Assembly (NCBI RefSeq): GCF_036327775.1
Contig: NZ_CP109598.1
Coordinates: 3,720,001 to 3,784,000 of the forward strand
Source: Streptomyces sp. NBC_01498
Lineage (GTDB): Bacteria > Actinomycetota > Actinomycetes > Streptomycetales > Streptomycetaceae
Reading direction: 5' to 3'
Length of the DNA: 64,000 bases
Positions 9,659-20,273 of the stretch are shown here, piece by piece. The position numbers were made by a program, and so were the translations under genes. Each line of letters begins with the position of its first letter. The stretch's first letter is position 1. The notes under the pieces are model-generated. The model was not told the origin of the DNA and searched no databases. It worked only from the letters and a program-made list of their open reading frames with translations.

Positions 9659-10306
9659 TCAGCGCTTCCGGGCGCGCCCGAGGCCGAGCCGTGGACCCCG
9701 CGCGGCCTTCTCCCCCGCGTCCGCGTCCGCTTCGGCGGGGCGGGGCGGCTCGGCGGCTGCCGTCTCCGCCGCCTTCATCGAGAGACGGACGAGCCGGGCC
9801 TCGCAGTGGTCGAGCCAGCGCGCCTCGGCCTCCGTGTGGAAGATGAGCTGCTCCAGGACGAGCAGCCACGCCACGTCGTCCGGGTTGTCCGGTGCTGCCT
9901 CGGTGGCCTGGGCCTTGAGCCGGGTGTAGTCCTGCATCGCCTGCACGGTGTGGTGGCGCTGCGACTGGATCACCTCCCGGATGTCGATGCCGGGCGTGCC
10001 GACGGCCATGGCGAGCTTGATGGCCAGTTCGTCGCGCGGCGGACTGCGCCGGTCGACCGGCGACCGGAACCAGTTCCGCAGCTCGTCGCGGCCCGCGTCC
10101 GTGATCGCGTAGAGCGCGCGGCCGGCGTCGTCCTCACCGTCCTGGGCGACGAGGCCGTCGCGCTCCAGCCGGTTGAGGGTCGTGTAGACCTGGCCGACGT
10201 TCAGGGGCCAGGTGGCGCCGGTGCGGGACTCGAACTCCGTACGGAGCTGAGAGCCGTAGCGCGGGCCCGGTTCGAGGAGGGCCAGAAGCCCGTGGCGGAT
10301 CGACAT
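9659..10306 (-). CDS. PadR-family transcriptional regulator
   Basis: 215 residues from ATG at 10306 (MSIRHGLLALLEPGPRYGSQ). N-terminal winged helix with the PadR hallmark GQVYTTLNRLERDGLV near residues 35-50, followed by the C-terminal dimerisation helices (PPRDELAIKLAMAVGTPG). PadR proteins repress neighbouring transporter genes and their own gene until a ligand binds. The gene precedes the ABC exporter on the same strand. The start codon lies inside an AGTAT-rich palindrome, which points to autoregulation of a leaderless transcript. Confidence 0.87.
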   Translation of the reverse strand: MSIRHGLLALLEPGPRYGSQLRTEFESRTGATWPLNVGQVYTTLNRLERDGLVAQDGEDDAGRALYAITDAGRDELRNWFRSPVDRRSPPRDELAIKLAMAVGTPGIDIREVIQSQRHHTVQAMQDYTRLKAQATEAAPDNPDDVAWLLVLEQLIFHTEAEARWLDHCEARLVRLSMKAAETAAAEPPRPAEADADAGEKAARGPRLGLGRARKR

Positions 10307-10329
10307 ACTCAGTATGTATACCGAGTATG
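10304..10329 (-). promoter_or_regulatory. PadR operator overlapping a leaderless promoter
   Basis: Two inverted CATACTC(R)GTAT half-sites abut at 10304-10329 and include the padR ATG. On the minus strand TTGCCA, 16 bases, TATACA form a -35/-10 pair about 8 bases before the ATG, so the operator covers the -10 region and the start site. Confidence 0.65.
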
Positions 10330-10444
10330 GTCCCGCTGGCAAGGTCCTTGAGACGGACCCCACAGGTCCCCCTCAAGGAGGAGAGTGGGGCCTACGGGAG
10401 TGGTGAAGGGCCAGCTCAGGACAGGTGCACGGGCGCCTCCGCCC

Positions 10445-11116
10445 TCAGCGACGCCGCAGCCGTACACCCAGAAAACCGATGCCGAGTCCCATGAGCGCCA
10501 TACCGACGCCGAGGGTCAGCGCGGGGCTCGGCCCGACGGCGGACCGGGAGACGGCCTGGCTGTTCCGCTCCCGCGCGGTGGAGTCCTGAGGAGGCGTACG
10601 GGACGGGAGAGGTGTGTCCTGCGAGGCGTCGAGGTCCTCCGGCAGAAGCTCCTCGTCGTCCCCGGAGCCCTCGTCGCGGCCGTCCGGGTCCCGTCCGTCC
10701 CCCGTGCCGCCGTCCTCCTCCGCGCCGTCGGTTCGGCCGCTCTCCGGCTCGGGTGAGGTGGACCCGGAACGTCCCGGACTCGGCGAAGCGGAACCGGACG
10801 ACGGTCTTCCGCTCGTGCTCGGGCTCGTGCTCGGCGACACCGACGGCCGCGTCACGGCCTCCCACCGCCCGTCGGCGGCTCCCGGCTCCGACGCCCCGCC
10901 GGTCCCGGTCGGACGACCCGGCCGGGGGCGCCCCTGCCCGGCCGGATGCCCCGCCAGCGAGGCGGTCGCACTCGGCGCCCGGGTCGGCCCGCCACGCGGC
11001 GGCTCCCCGTCCTCGCCGTACGCGAGGGGAACGGTCACCGCCAGAGCGGCCACCGAGACGACGAGCGCGCAGAAGACGCGGAGCCGTGCGAGGGGCCGTC
11101 CGTCGAGCCGTGACAT
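10445..11116 (-). CDS. Exported Pro/Ser-rich protein with C-terminal membrane anchor, unknown function
   Basis: 223 residues from ATG (MSRLDGRPLARLRVF); a longer start at 11176 is open. An N-terminal signal-like helix (FCALVVSVAALAVTVPLAYG) is followed by about 160 residues of Gly/Ser/Pro/Asp/Glu-rich, probably disordered sequence, and a C-terminal TM helix LGVGMALMGLGIGFLGVRLRRR with an arginine tail. This is the build of a wall-spanning, membrane-anchored surface protein. It has no LPXTG motif. It lies downstream of the Ser/Thr kinase gene on the same strand with a 213-base gap. I cannot assign a function. Confidence 0.6.
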   Translation of the reverse strand: MSRLDGRPLARLRVFCALVVSVAALAVTVPLAYGEDGEPPRGGPTRAPSATASLAGHPAGQGRPRPGRPTGTGGASEPGAADGRWEAVTRPSVSPSTSPSTSGRPSSGSASPSPGRSGSTSPEPESGRTDGAEEDGGTGDGRDPDGRDEGSGDDEELLPEDLDASQDTPLPSRTPPQDSTARERNSQAVSRSAVGPSPALTLGVGMALMGLGIGFLGVRLRRR

Positions 11117-11329
11117 CACCGACTCAGCGTCACATGTGGTGACGGAAGCGGCATCTCGGCGACGGCCGACGGTCAAAGTGCCCGTACACTCCGCGCGCGG
11201 AGCCGCTTCCTCACGTACAGCGCGCGGGCCGCTTCCTCACCCACGGGGAAGGGCCGGCTGCCCGGAACCGACAGCCCGGCCGGATCGACCACCCCGGATC
11301 GACCACCCCGGATCGTCCACCCAGGTCGA

Positions 11330-12970
11330 CTATCCCGGGTTGCCCGTCGAGATCTTCAGCTCGAACTCCTGCTTCCCGGGCAGCACCGCCGAGCCCTGGC
11401 TCGGGAACTGATCGACCACGATGCCTTCCGCCTGCGTCGGGTCGTCGACCTGGATCTCCTTCCAGGTCCAGTCCGCCGACCGCAGACACTCCTTCACCGA
11501 CAGGATGTCCTTGTACCGCAGGTCGGGCGCCTGGACCTTGCTCGGGTCCACACCGTCCTCCCACGCGTCCTCGCACTTGTCCTTGTCGATGACGCGGTGG
11601 CGCTCCGGCGGGCGGTGACCCGCCGCGCTCGAACCGCTCGGCTTGGCGTTCGGGTCGTCGTCCTCGTTGCCACCCTGGGTGAGCACGAAGACCAGACCGG
11701 CGATCGCGGCGACCGCGAGGGCGACCGATCCGACGACGAGCGCCATGTTCCGCCGACCGCCACCACCACCGCCACCCGCACCGCCGCCGTTGCCGCCCTG
11801 CCCCTGCCCCATCGGATGCGTCTGCGGCGACATCGTGTACGGCGTCGGCGTCTGGTAGCCGTGGTGCTGGGGCTGCGGCTGGTGCTGCTGCGGATACCCG
11901 TACGTCGGCGCGGCCGACGCCGGCGGCCCGTACGGCCCCGGCTGGTACGGCGTCTGCACCCCGCCGTGCGGACCCGGCGCTCCGCCGTGCAGCGGCTGCG
12001 TCCCCTGGTCGACCGGCGGGAAAACCGCCGAGGCCACCCCCGCGCCGCTCGCCGACGGGGCGCCCCGCACGATCACCGGCGCGCCGGTCTGGCCCTGCGG
12101 CAGCACCCGCGCGCACTCGTCACGCATCGCGGCGGCGCTCGGAAACCGCTCGTTCGGGTTCTTCTTCAACGCCCGCGCGACCAGTGCGTCTACCGCGGGC
12201 GTGACGGAACGGTTGATCGAGGAGGGCGCGACCGGCTCCTCCTGCACATGCGCGTACGCGATCGCCAGCGGCGAGTCCGCGTCGAAGGGCAGCCGGCCCG
12301 TCAGCAGCTGGAAGAGCATGATGCCGACCGAATACAGGTCGGAACGGGCGTCCACGCCGCGCCCCAGCGCCTGCTCGGGCGACAGGTACTGCGGAGTCCC
12401 GACGACCATGCCGGTCTGCGTCATCGACGTGACACCCGACTGCATGGCCCGCGCGATGCCGAAGTCCATCACCTTGATGACGCCGCGCTTGGTCACCATC
12501 ACGTTGCCGGGCTTGATGTCCCGGTGGACCAGGCCCATCTCGTGACTGGTCTCCAGCGCGGCGAGCACGTCCGCCGTCACCTTCAGCGCGCGGTCGGCCG
12601 GCATCGCCCCGTACTGCCGGATGTCCGACTGGAGGACGGAGCCGAGCGGCTGCCCCTCCACGTACTCCATGACGATGTACGGCATGAGCGAGCCGTCCAG
12701 CTCGTCCTCACCCGTGTCGAACACGGAGACGATGTTGGTGTGCGAGAGTTTCGCCACAGCCTGCGCCTCGCGGCGGAAGCGCTCGCGGAAGGACTGCTCG
12801 CGGCCCAGTTCGGTGTGGAGCGTCTTGATCGCGACCTGCCGGTCGAGCGCCGAGTCGTACGCGAGGTAGACGGACGCCATGCCGCCCTCACCGAGAAGAT
12901 CACGAAGCTGGTAGCGGCCCCCCGCGACCGAACCGCCCGCGTAGCGGCCCTGTGCGCCGTCCTGGCTCAT
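11330..12970 (-). CDS. Membrane Ser/Thr protein kinase with PASTA-like sensor domain
   Basis: 546 residues. Kinase domain at residues about 20-285: glycine loop GEGGMASVYLAY, catalytic Lys in VAIKTL, HRDIKPGN, DFGIARA, activation loop TSMTQTGMVVGTPQYLSPEQA. A Gly/Pro/Gln-rich linker follows, then one TM helix (MALVVGSVALAVAAIAGLVFVL, about 405-426). The extracytoplasmic part ends in a domain (KVQAPDLRYKDILSVKECL to the end) that looks like a PASTA repeat, which binds peptidoglycan fragments in PknB-type kinases. From memory it matches the Pka kinases near SCO3820-3821 of S. coelicolor. It is divergent from a paralogous kinase. Confidence 0.88.
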   Translation of the reverse strand: MSQDGAQGRYAGGSVAGGRYQLRDLLGEGGMASVYLAYDSALDRQVAIKTLHTELGREQSFRERFRREAQAVAKLSHTNIVSVFDTGEDELDGSLMPYIVMEYVEGQPLGSVLQSDIRQYGAMPADRALKVTADVLAALETSHEMGLVHRDIKPGNVMVTKRGVIKVMDFGIARAMQSGVTSMTQTGMVVGTPQYLSPEQALGRGVDARSDLYSVGIMLFQLLTGRLPFDADSPLAIAYAHVQEEPVAPSSINRSVTPAVDALVARALKKNPNERFPSAAAMRDECARVLPQGQTGAPVIVRGAPSASGAGVASAVFPPVDQGTQPLHGGAPGPHGGVQTPYQPGPYGPPASAAPTYGYPQQHQPQPQHHGYQTPTPYTMSPQTHPMGQGQGGNGGGAGGGGGGGRRNMALVVGSVALAVAAIAGLVFVLTQGGNEDDDPNAKPSGSSAAGHRPPERHRVIDKDKCEDAWEDGVDPSKVQAPDLRYKDILSVKECLRSADWTWKEIQVDDPTQAEGIVVDQFPSQGSAVLPGKQEFELKISTGNPG

Positions 12971-13374
12971 GAGTGTGCTTCCCCCCCGGCACGGCGGCGC
13001 GGTGTTGCCGGTGGCTTCGCGTCGATCCGTGCTGATCCGCGCTCGCGTGGTCCCGTGTCTACGGGGGCAAGTCTGCCGCAGGGCACTGACACGTCAAGCC
13101 GGGCGCCCGTTCCGTGACCGTACGCACAACAAGCATCCCGGAAGCGTTACAGGACCCGCATGGAATGTGCGTGCCCGCACCCGTAGCTGATTGGATGACC
13201 GGTCCAGCTCCGGCGGGCCCGCCGCGCGGAGGCTGTAGCGTGACCGGCACAGCACCGTTCAGGTTCCCCAACGGGCCCTGAACCCCATACATTCCATGCA
13301 TTCCCTTCATCCCAGGCACCACCGCGTCCCGCGCACGCGGGCGGGCACGTGGACAGAAACGACGGCGAGGACTG
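12971..13374. other. Divergent intergenic region between the two kinase genes
   Basis: About 400 bases, expected to hold both kinase promoters. I could not assign a convincing -35/-10 pair. GGGGGGGAAG about 8 bases before the left kinase ATG and GAGGA 4 bases before the right one are the ribosome sites. Confidence 0.5.
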
Positions 13375-14937
<1,563 letters not shown>

Positions 14938-16017
14938 TCACCCGGCGAACGCGTCGCGTACTTTCTCGTACCCCCGCGTCCACCAGACCGCCAGGGCCGA
15001 CACCGCGGGAAACTGCGGGTCGGCCCTTCGGTCGTCCAGCTGGTAGCGCCAGCGCAGTATCCAGAAGTCGTTGAGCCGCTCCCACCACACCCGGTGGACG
15101 GCGGCGGCCAGTTCGGCGGCGTCCGCGCCCGACGCCTGCCGGTAGGCGTGCGCGTACGCCCGTACCTTCGCCAGGTCCAGCTCCCCCGACGGCAGGACGA
15201 AGAAGATCGCCGCCGCCCGGACGGCCTCCTCCGCGCGCGGCTGGACGGACAGCCGGTCCCAGTCGACGATCGCGACGGGTTCGGTGCCCCGGTAGAGCAG
15301 GTTCAGCGGGTGGAAGTCGCCGTGCACCCACCCGGTGGGCGTCTCGGCGCCGCGCGGCGGCCGGTGGTGGGCGTAGCGCTCCAGCAGGTCGCGGCGTTCC
15401 CGCAGCCGGTGCTCGGCGAGGAGATCGAACTCGTCGCGCGGGCTGCGGTCGCGGGCGAGCGCGAGGAGTTCGTCGATGAGGGCGAAGGTGTCGGCCGGGG
15501 TGGCGCTGTCGTACGCGCCTTCGTACGGAGGGTGGTCCGGCGCGGCCCCCATGACCTCCTCCAGACAGGTGTGTACGGCTCCGAGGAGCGTCCCGAGCCG
15601 CCGCGAGGCGTGGTGGGTGAGCTGGGCGCCGGTACGGTGCCGGCCGTTGATCCAGGGGTGCAGGGCGTAGCAGTGGCCGCCGACGACGGCGACGGTGCCG
15701 CCCTCGGTGTCCCGTACGGGCGGTGCGACGGGCATGCCGAGCGCCTGGAGCCGGCGGGTGGCGCGGTGCTGGCGGCCGATGGACTCGCGGTCGCCGTCGA
15801 GATGGTGCTTGAGGAAGTAGGCACCGTGGGTGGTGGTGAGCCGGTAGCCCCGGTTCAGCAGGCCCTGGGCGACCGGCTGGCAGGCCAGCGGTTCGCCGCC
15901 GTACTGGTAGCGGCGGAGCAGGTCACCGAGCGGCAGGAGGCCGAAGGGCAGGTCCACCACGGGGGGAGCGGGCGCGACATAGGGCAGCGTCGCAATTGTT
16001 GCAGATGAGCGCGGCAC
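14938..16017 (-). CDS. Aminoglycoside/choline-kinase-like phosphotransferase
   Basis: 359 residues with the APH fold: N-lobe (LNRGYRLTTTHGAYFLKHHL, the Lys being the ATP ligand), then the Brenner motif WVHGDFHPLNLLY near 230-242 and IVDWDRLSVQPRAEE near 250 that provides the metal-binding Asp. It transfers phosphate from ATP to a small hydroxyl substrate; which one is not evident. GTG start with no Shine-Dalgarno but with TATCAT 7 bases upstream, so probably leaderless. It ends base-to-base against the kinase gene: TGATCA supplies both stop codons. Confidence 0.78.
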   Translation of the reverse strand: MPRSSATIATLPYVAPAPPVVDLPFGLLPLGDLLRRYQYGGEPLACQPVAQGLLNRGYRLTTTHGAYFLKHHLDGDRESIGRQHRATRRLQALGMPVAPPVRDTEGGTVAVVGGHCYALHPWINGRHRTGAQLTHHASRRLGTLLGAVHTCLEEVMGAAPDHPPYEGAYDSATPADTFALIDELLALARDRSPRDEFDLLAEHRLRERRDLLERYAHHRPPRGAETPTGWVHGDFHPLNLLYRGTEPVAIVDWDRLSVQPRAEEAVRAAAIFFVLPSGELDLAKVRAYAHAYRQASGADAAELAAAVHRVWWERLNDFWILRWRYQLDDRRADPQFPAVSALAVWWTRGYEKVRDAFAG

Positions 16018-16024
16018 CTTTCAG

Positions 16025-16030
16025 ATGATA
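16025..16030 (-). promoter_or_regulatory. Leaderless -10 box for the phosphotransferase gene
   Basis: On the minus strand TATCAT, 7 bases, then GTG at 16017. Confidence 0.45.
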
Positions 16031-16208
16031 GATCACGCAGCGTGGCGGTCTTGTCGCGGTGCGCTCGCGCGGGGGGCGGCCGGGGAAATGTCGAACGGCC
16101 GGTCGAATGACTGCTCGAACGCGTGGTCGAACGCATGGTCCACTGTGCGGCGGGGTACGGGCGGGCGCGGGCCCGGCGGGCGGTCCGGCCGGTTGCCCCG
16201 CCGTCCCG

Positions 16209-16763
16209 TCATCCCGCGAGGTACTCGGCGGGTCGGCCCTCGGTACGGACCACCGGCTGCCCGTCCCGGTCCGCGTCGCGCCGACCGTCCGGCCGCCCGT
16301 CCCGGTCTCCGTCGGGGCATACGCACGCGGAGGAGCCCCCGGGCAGGTGCCCGGCGCGGTCCTCGGCGGCGTGGTCCGTCGCGTATTCGAGAAGGTGCAC
16401 GGTCGCGAACCGCGGTGTGAGGCTCATGTAGACGGGCTCGAAGGGTTCGCCGTCGACGCGGTGCGGGCCCCCGCCGAAAAGCGCCAGTTCGTCCTCCGTC
16501 GGCCTGATCATGTTCGCGGTGCCGGTGAACTGGACCGACCACAGGCCGGGCTCGCCGCTGCTGAAGTTGTCGGCGCCGTACGCGACCACGCTGCCGCCGC
16601 ACGCCCGGTGGTACCCCATCCCGCGGTGCATCCGCAGGACCACGTTCCCGTCCCTGACGATGTGGCGTGCCGGTGCCACGAAGGGCATCGCCCGCATACT
16701 CGTCGCCACGCGCCCGTACCGGACTCGTCGAAGCAGTTCGATCGCGCGCACATCAGTGGACAT
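16209..16763 (-). CDS. Pyridoxamine 5'-phosphate oxidase-family (split-barrel flavin) protein
   Basis: 184 residues from ATG (MSTDVRAIELLRRVRYGR), chosen because GAGAG lies 8 bases upstream. The RYGRVATSMRAMPFVAPARHIV and LWSVQFTGTANMIRPTEDELALFGG segments fit the PPOX split-barrel family that binds FMN or F420. The C-terminal third (AEDRAGHLPGGSSACVCPDGDRDGRPD) is low complexity. Likely a flavin/F420 reductase or a binding protein; substrate unknown. It stands alone, with about 300 repeat-rich bases to the next gene. Confidence 0.72.
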   Translation of the reverse strand: MSTDVRAIELLRRVRYGRVATSMRAMPFVAPARHIVRDGNVVLRMHRGMGYHRACGGSVVAYGADNFSSGEPGLWSVQFTGTANMIRPTEDELALFGGGPHRVDGEPFEPVYMSLTPRFATVHLLEYATDHAAEDRAGHLPGGSSACVCPDGDRDGRPDGRRDADRDGQPVVRTEGRPAEYLAG

Positions 16764-17070
16764 GCCGTCCACTCTCTGTCACCGCCCGTCCACACAGCCA
16801 GGGGAGCCCGCCCCCGATCGGCGGGACCTTGGTCCTCGCCGGGCCTCCGCCCGACCCGGGCGGAGTCGGGGCCTTCGCCGGGTTTCACCGCTGCCGTCAC
16901 CGCGTCGTCCCAGGTCAGGCGGGTCGAACGGTCGCGCCGGAGGTCAGTCGCGCCCACGGTCGGTCGCGTCGGCGTTCAGTCGGGTCGCCGTGGTCTGCGG
17001 TCGGTCGGGCCGGCGGTCGGTCGGACCGAGGTTCAGCGGGTCGGCGTGCTCGGCGTTCGATCGGCTCGGG

Positions 17071-17748
17071 TCAGCGCTGCTCGGCCTGGATGCGCGCCAC
17101 GTACGCCGCCGCCTGCGAGCGCCGCTCCATACCCAGCTTGGCGAGCAGGCTGGAGACGTAATTCTTGATCGTCTTCTCGGCGAGATGCAGCCGCTCGCCG
17201 ATCGCGCGATTGGTCAGCCCCTCCCCGATCAGGTCCAGGATCTTGCGTTCCTGCTCGGTGAGGGCCGCGAGTTTCTCGTCGCCCTTGGGGGTGCTGCCCT
17301 CGCGCAGCCGCTGGAGGACGCGCGCCGTCGCGACCGGGTCCAGCAGGGACCGGCCGGCCGCCACGTCCCGTACGGCGGTGAGTAGTTCGTCGCCCCGGAT
17401 GGCCTTGAGCACGTACCCCGAGGCGCCCGCCATGATCGCGTCGAACAGCGCCTCGTCGTCGGAGAACGAGGTGAGCATCAGGCACTTGATGGCCTCGTCC
17501 CGCGCGCGGATCTCCCGGCACACCTCGACCCCGCTGCCGTCCGGCAGCCGTACGTCGAGCACCGCCACGTCCGGTCGGGTCGCCGGGATCCGGGTGAGCG
17601 CCTCCGCGGCGGTCCCGGCCTCGCCGACCACCTCGATGTCGTCCTCGACGGCGAGCAGCTCGTGCACACCCCGTCGGACGACCTCGTGGTCGTCCAGTAG
17701 AAAAACGGTGATTTTTCCCTTTTCAGGCACGAGATCAGTCAAACACAC
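17071..17748 (-). CDS. NarL/LuxR-family response regulator
   Basis: 225 residues. Receiver domain 12-130 with [11 protein letters not shown], phospho-acceptor Asp in [13 protein letters not shown] and the conserved Lys in GYVLKAI. Then a LuxR-type HTH ([44 protein letters not shown]) near 155-200. It resembles DevR/DosR-like regulators and, from memory, SCO3818 beside the bkd genes. No histidine kinase is adjacent, so it is an orphan. It is divergent from bkdA; the 307-base gap holds an AT-rich palindrome. Confidence 0.88.
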   Translation of the reverse strand: MCLTDLVPEKGKITVFLLDDHEVVRRGVHELLAVEDDIEVVGEAGTAAEALTRIPATRPDVAVLDVRLPDGSGVEVCREIRARDEAIKCLMLTSFSDDEALFDAIMAGASGYVLKAIRGDELLTAVRDVAAGRSLLDPVATARVLQRLREGSTPKGDEKLAALTEQERKILDLIGEGLTNRAIGERLHLAEKTIKNYVSSLLAKLGMERRSQAAAYVARIQAEQR

Positions 17749-17840
17749 TTCCCCCTATCCCCGCCGTGGGCCGCCGGGATAACGTGCCGTTGTTCCGGCG
17801 GCCTGCAAGGCTGTGACCAGTGGTTGTCCCCAACTTTTTC

Positions 17841-17867
17841 GATTTACTTGGAAATCCAAGCAAAATC
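17841..17867. promoter_or_regulatory. AT-rich inverted repeat upstream of the bkd operon
   Basis: GATTTACTTGG and CCAAGCAAAATC form near-perfect arms around AAAT. It stands out in GC-rich DNA, about 190 bases before the bkdA start and 93 bases before the response-regulator start, so it could regulate either. An Lrp/AsnC-type regulator (BkdR) is a candidate binder by analogy. Confidence 0.55.
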
Positions 17868-18055
17868 GCAGGTCAGTAGGGGTTTCGCAGGAGTGCGACC
17901 CACTGGGTAACGTGCCTGTGACAGGGTGCTCGCCGGGGCACCTGTCACGCCTGTCCCGGCCGGACCGCACCCACCCCGTGCACACGTCCGGAGACAGGCG
18001 AGCCGCACTGGTACCCGGCGGATCCCGGGGACCGGACCGACGGAGGAGCACGCAC

Positions 18056-19282
18056 GTGACCGTGGAGAGCACTGCCGCCGCGCGAAAGCCGCGACGTAGC
18101 AGCGGCACCAAGCGCGCCGGTGTCAAGAGGACGCCGCAGCCGAAGGCTACCGAGCCCCAGCTCGTACAGCTGCTGACGCCCGAGGGCGAGCGCGTCCAGA
18201 ACGACGAGTACGACGGCTACGTCGCCGACATCACCCCCGAGACCCTGCGCGGCCTGTACCGCGACATGGTGCTCACCCGCCGTTTCGACGCCGAGGCCAC
18301 GTCCCTCCAGCGCCAGGGCGAGCTGGGCCTGTGGGCCTCGCTGCTCGGCCAGGAGGCCGCCCAGATCGGCTCCGGACGCGCGCTGAACGACGACGACTAC
18401 GTCTTCCCGACCTACCGGGAGCACGGCGTCGCCTGGTGCCGGGGCGTCGACCCGACGAACCTGCTCGGCATGTTCCGCGGTGTGAACCACGGCGGCTGGG
18501 ACCCCAAGACCAACAACTTCCACCTCTACACCATCGTCATCGGCTCGCAGACGCTGCACGCCACCGGCTACGCGATGGGCGTGGCCAAGGACGGCGCGGA
18601 CTCGGCCGTCATCGCCTACTTCGGCGACGGCGCCTCCAGCCAGGGCGACGTGGCGGAGGCGTTCACCTTCTCGGCCGTCTACAACGCGCCGGTCGTGTTC
18701 TTCTGCCAGAACAACCAGTGGGCCATCTCGGAGCCGACCGAGAAGCAGATGCGGGTGCCGCTCTACCAGCGCGCCCAGGGCTTCGGCTTCCCCGGCGTCC
18801 GCGTCGACGGCAACGACGTCCTGGCCTGTCTGGCCGTGACACGTGCCGCGCTGGAGCGCGCCCGCAGCGGCGAGGGCCCCATGCTCGTGGAGGCGTTCAC
18901 CTACCGCATGGGCGCGCACACCACGTCCGACGACCCGACGAAGTACCGGGCGGACGAGGAGCGCGCCGCGTGGGAGGCCAAGGACCCGATCCTGCGGCTG
19001 CGCGCGTATCTGGAGCGTGAGTCGACCGCCGACGAGGCGTTCTTCGCCGCGCTGGAGGAGGAGAGCGAGGCGCTCGGCAAGCGGGTGCGCGAGGCGGTAC
19101 GGGCGATGCCCGACCCCGACCACCTGGCGATCTTCGAGCATGTCTACGCGGACGGGCACGCGCTCGTCGACGAGGAGCGCGCGCAGTTCGCCGCGTACCA
19201 GGCGTCCTTCGCGGACGCCGGCATGGGGACTGGTACGGGCTCCGGCACCGGCTTCGAGGGTTCCGCCGAGGAGGGCAAGTAA
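18056..19282 (+). CDS. bkdA: Branched-chain 2-oxoacid dehydrogenase E1 component, alpha subunit
   Basis: 408 residues from GTG with GGAGGA 8 bases upstream; the frame is open further upstream but lacks homology. A basic N-terminal segment (ARKPRRSSGTKRAG) precedes the enzyme. The thiamine diphosphate motif GDGASSQGDVAEAF to FFCQNNQWAIS is near residues 188-225, and the phosphorylation-loop region YRMGAHTTSDDPTKYR is present. With E1beta it decarboxylates branched 2-oxo acids from Val, Leu and Ile, giving isobutyryl-, isovaleryl- and 2-methylbutyryl-CoA that prime branched fatty acids and some polyketides. First gene of bkdABC; no E3 gene is nearby. Confidence 0.9.
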   Translation: MTVESTAAARKPRRSSGTKRAGVKRTPQPKATEPQLVQLLTPEGERVQNDEYDGYVADITPETLRGLYRDMVLTRRFDAEATSLQRQGELGLWASLLGQEAAQIGSGRALNDDDYVFPTYREHGVAWCRGVDPTNLLGMFRGVNHGGWDPKTNNFHLYTIVIGSQTLHATGYAMGVAKDGADSAVIAYFGDGASSQGDVAEAFTFSAVYNAPVVFFCQNNQWAISEPTEKQMRVPLYQRAQGFGFPGVRVDGNDVLACLAVTRAALERARSGEGPMLVEAFTYRMGAHTTSDDPTKYRADEERAAWEAKDPILRLRAYLERESTADEAFFAALEEESEALGKRVREAVRAMPDPDHLAIFEHVYADGHALVDEERAQFAAYQASFADAGMGTGTGSGTGFEGSAEEGK

Positions 19283-19284
19283 CC

Positions 19285-20265
19285 ATGGCAGTAACGAAAC
19301 TTCCCCTCGCGAAGGCGATCAACGAGTCGCTGCGCGTCGCCCTCGACACCGACCCCAAGGTCCTGATCATGGGCGAGGACGTCGGCAAGCTCGGCGGCGT
19401 CTTCCGGGTCACCGACGGTCTCCAGAAGGACTTCGGCGAGGACCGCGTCATCGACACCCCGCTCGCCGAGTCGGGCATCGTCGGTACGGCCATCGGGCTC
19501 GCCCTGCGCGGCTACCGCCCGGTCGTGGAGATCCAGTTCGACGGCTTCGTCTTCCCCGCGTACGACCAGATCGTCACCCAGCTCGCGAAGATGCACGCCC
19601 GCGCGCTCGGCAAGATCAAGATGCCGGTCGTCGTCCGGATCCCGTACGGCGGCGGCATCGGCGCCGTCGAGCACCACTCCGAGTCGCCCGAGGCGCTGTT
19701 CGCGCACGTGGCGGGGCTGAAGATCGTCTCCCCGTCGACGTCCGCGGACGCCTACTGGATGATGCAGCAGGCCATCCAGAGCGACGACCCGGTCATCTTC
19801 TTCGAGCCCAAGCGGCGCTACTGGGACAAGAGCGAGGTCGACACCGAGGCCATCCCCGGCCCGCTGCACAAGGCGCGGGTCACCCGGACCGGCACGGATC
19901 TGACGCTCGCGGCGTACGGCCCGATGGTGAAGGTGTGCCTGGAGGCCGCGGACGCCGCCGCCGAGGAGGGCAAGTCGGTGGAGGTCCTGGACCTGCGCTC
20001 GGTGTCCCCGATCGACTTCGACACGATCCAGACGTCCGTGGAGAAGACGCGCCGGCTGGTCGTGGTCCACGAGGCGCCGGTGTTCTTCGGCTCCGGCGCG
20101 GAGATCGCCGCCCGGATCACCGAGCGGTCCTTCTACCACCTGGAGGCTCCGGTGCTGCGGGTCGGCGGATTCCACGCCCCGTATCCGCCGGCGCGCCTGG
20201 AGGAGGAGTACCTTCCGGGCCTGGACCGGGTGCTCGACGCCGTCGACCGCTCGCTCGCGTACTGA
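19285..20265 (+). CDS. bkdB: Branched-chain 2-oxoacid dehydrogenase E1 component, beta subunit
   Basis: 326 residues, the usual size. Starts 2 bases after the bkdA stop. Conserved features are LIMGEDVGKLGGVFRVTDGL, the PLAESGIVGTAIGLALRGYRPVVEIQF segment, PVVVRIPYGGGIGAVEHHSESPEA and the C-terminal transketolase-like domain (LDLRSVSPIDFDTI, RVGGFHAPYPPARLEEEYLPG). It forms the alpha2beta2 E1 heterotetramer with BkdA. Confidence 0.92.
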   Translation: MAVTKLPLAKAINESLRVALDTDPKVLIMGEDVGKLGGVFRVTDGLQKDFGEDRVIDTPLAESGIVGTAIGLALRGYRPVVEIQFDGFVFPAYDQIVTQLAKMHARALGKIKMPVVVRIPYGGGIGAVEHHSESPEALFAHVAGLKIVSPSTSADAYWMMQQAIQSDDPVIFFEPKRRYWDKSEVDTEAIPGPLHKARVTRTGTDLTLAAYGPMVKVCLEAADAAAEEGKSVEVLDLRSVSPIDFDTIQTSVEKTRRLVVVHEAPVFFGSGAEIAARITERSFYHLEAPVLRVGGFHAPYPPARLEEEYLPGLDRVLDAVDRSLAY

Positions 20266-20273
20266 GGAGTGCC

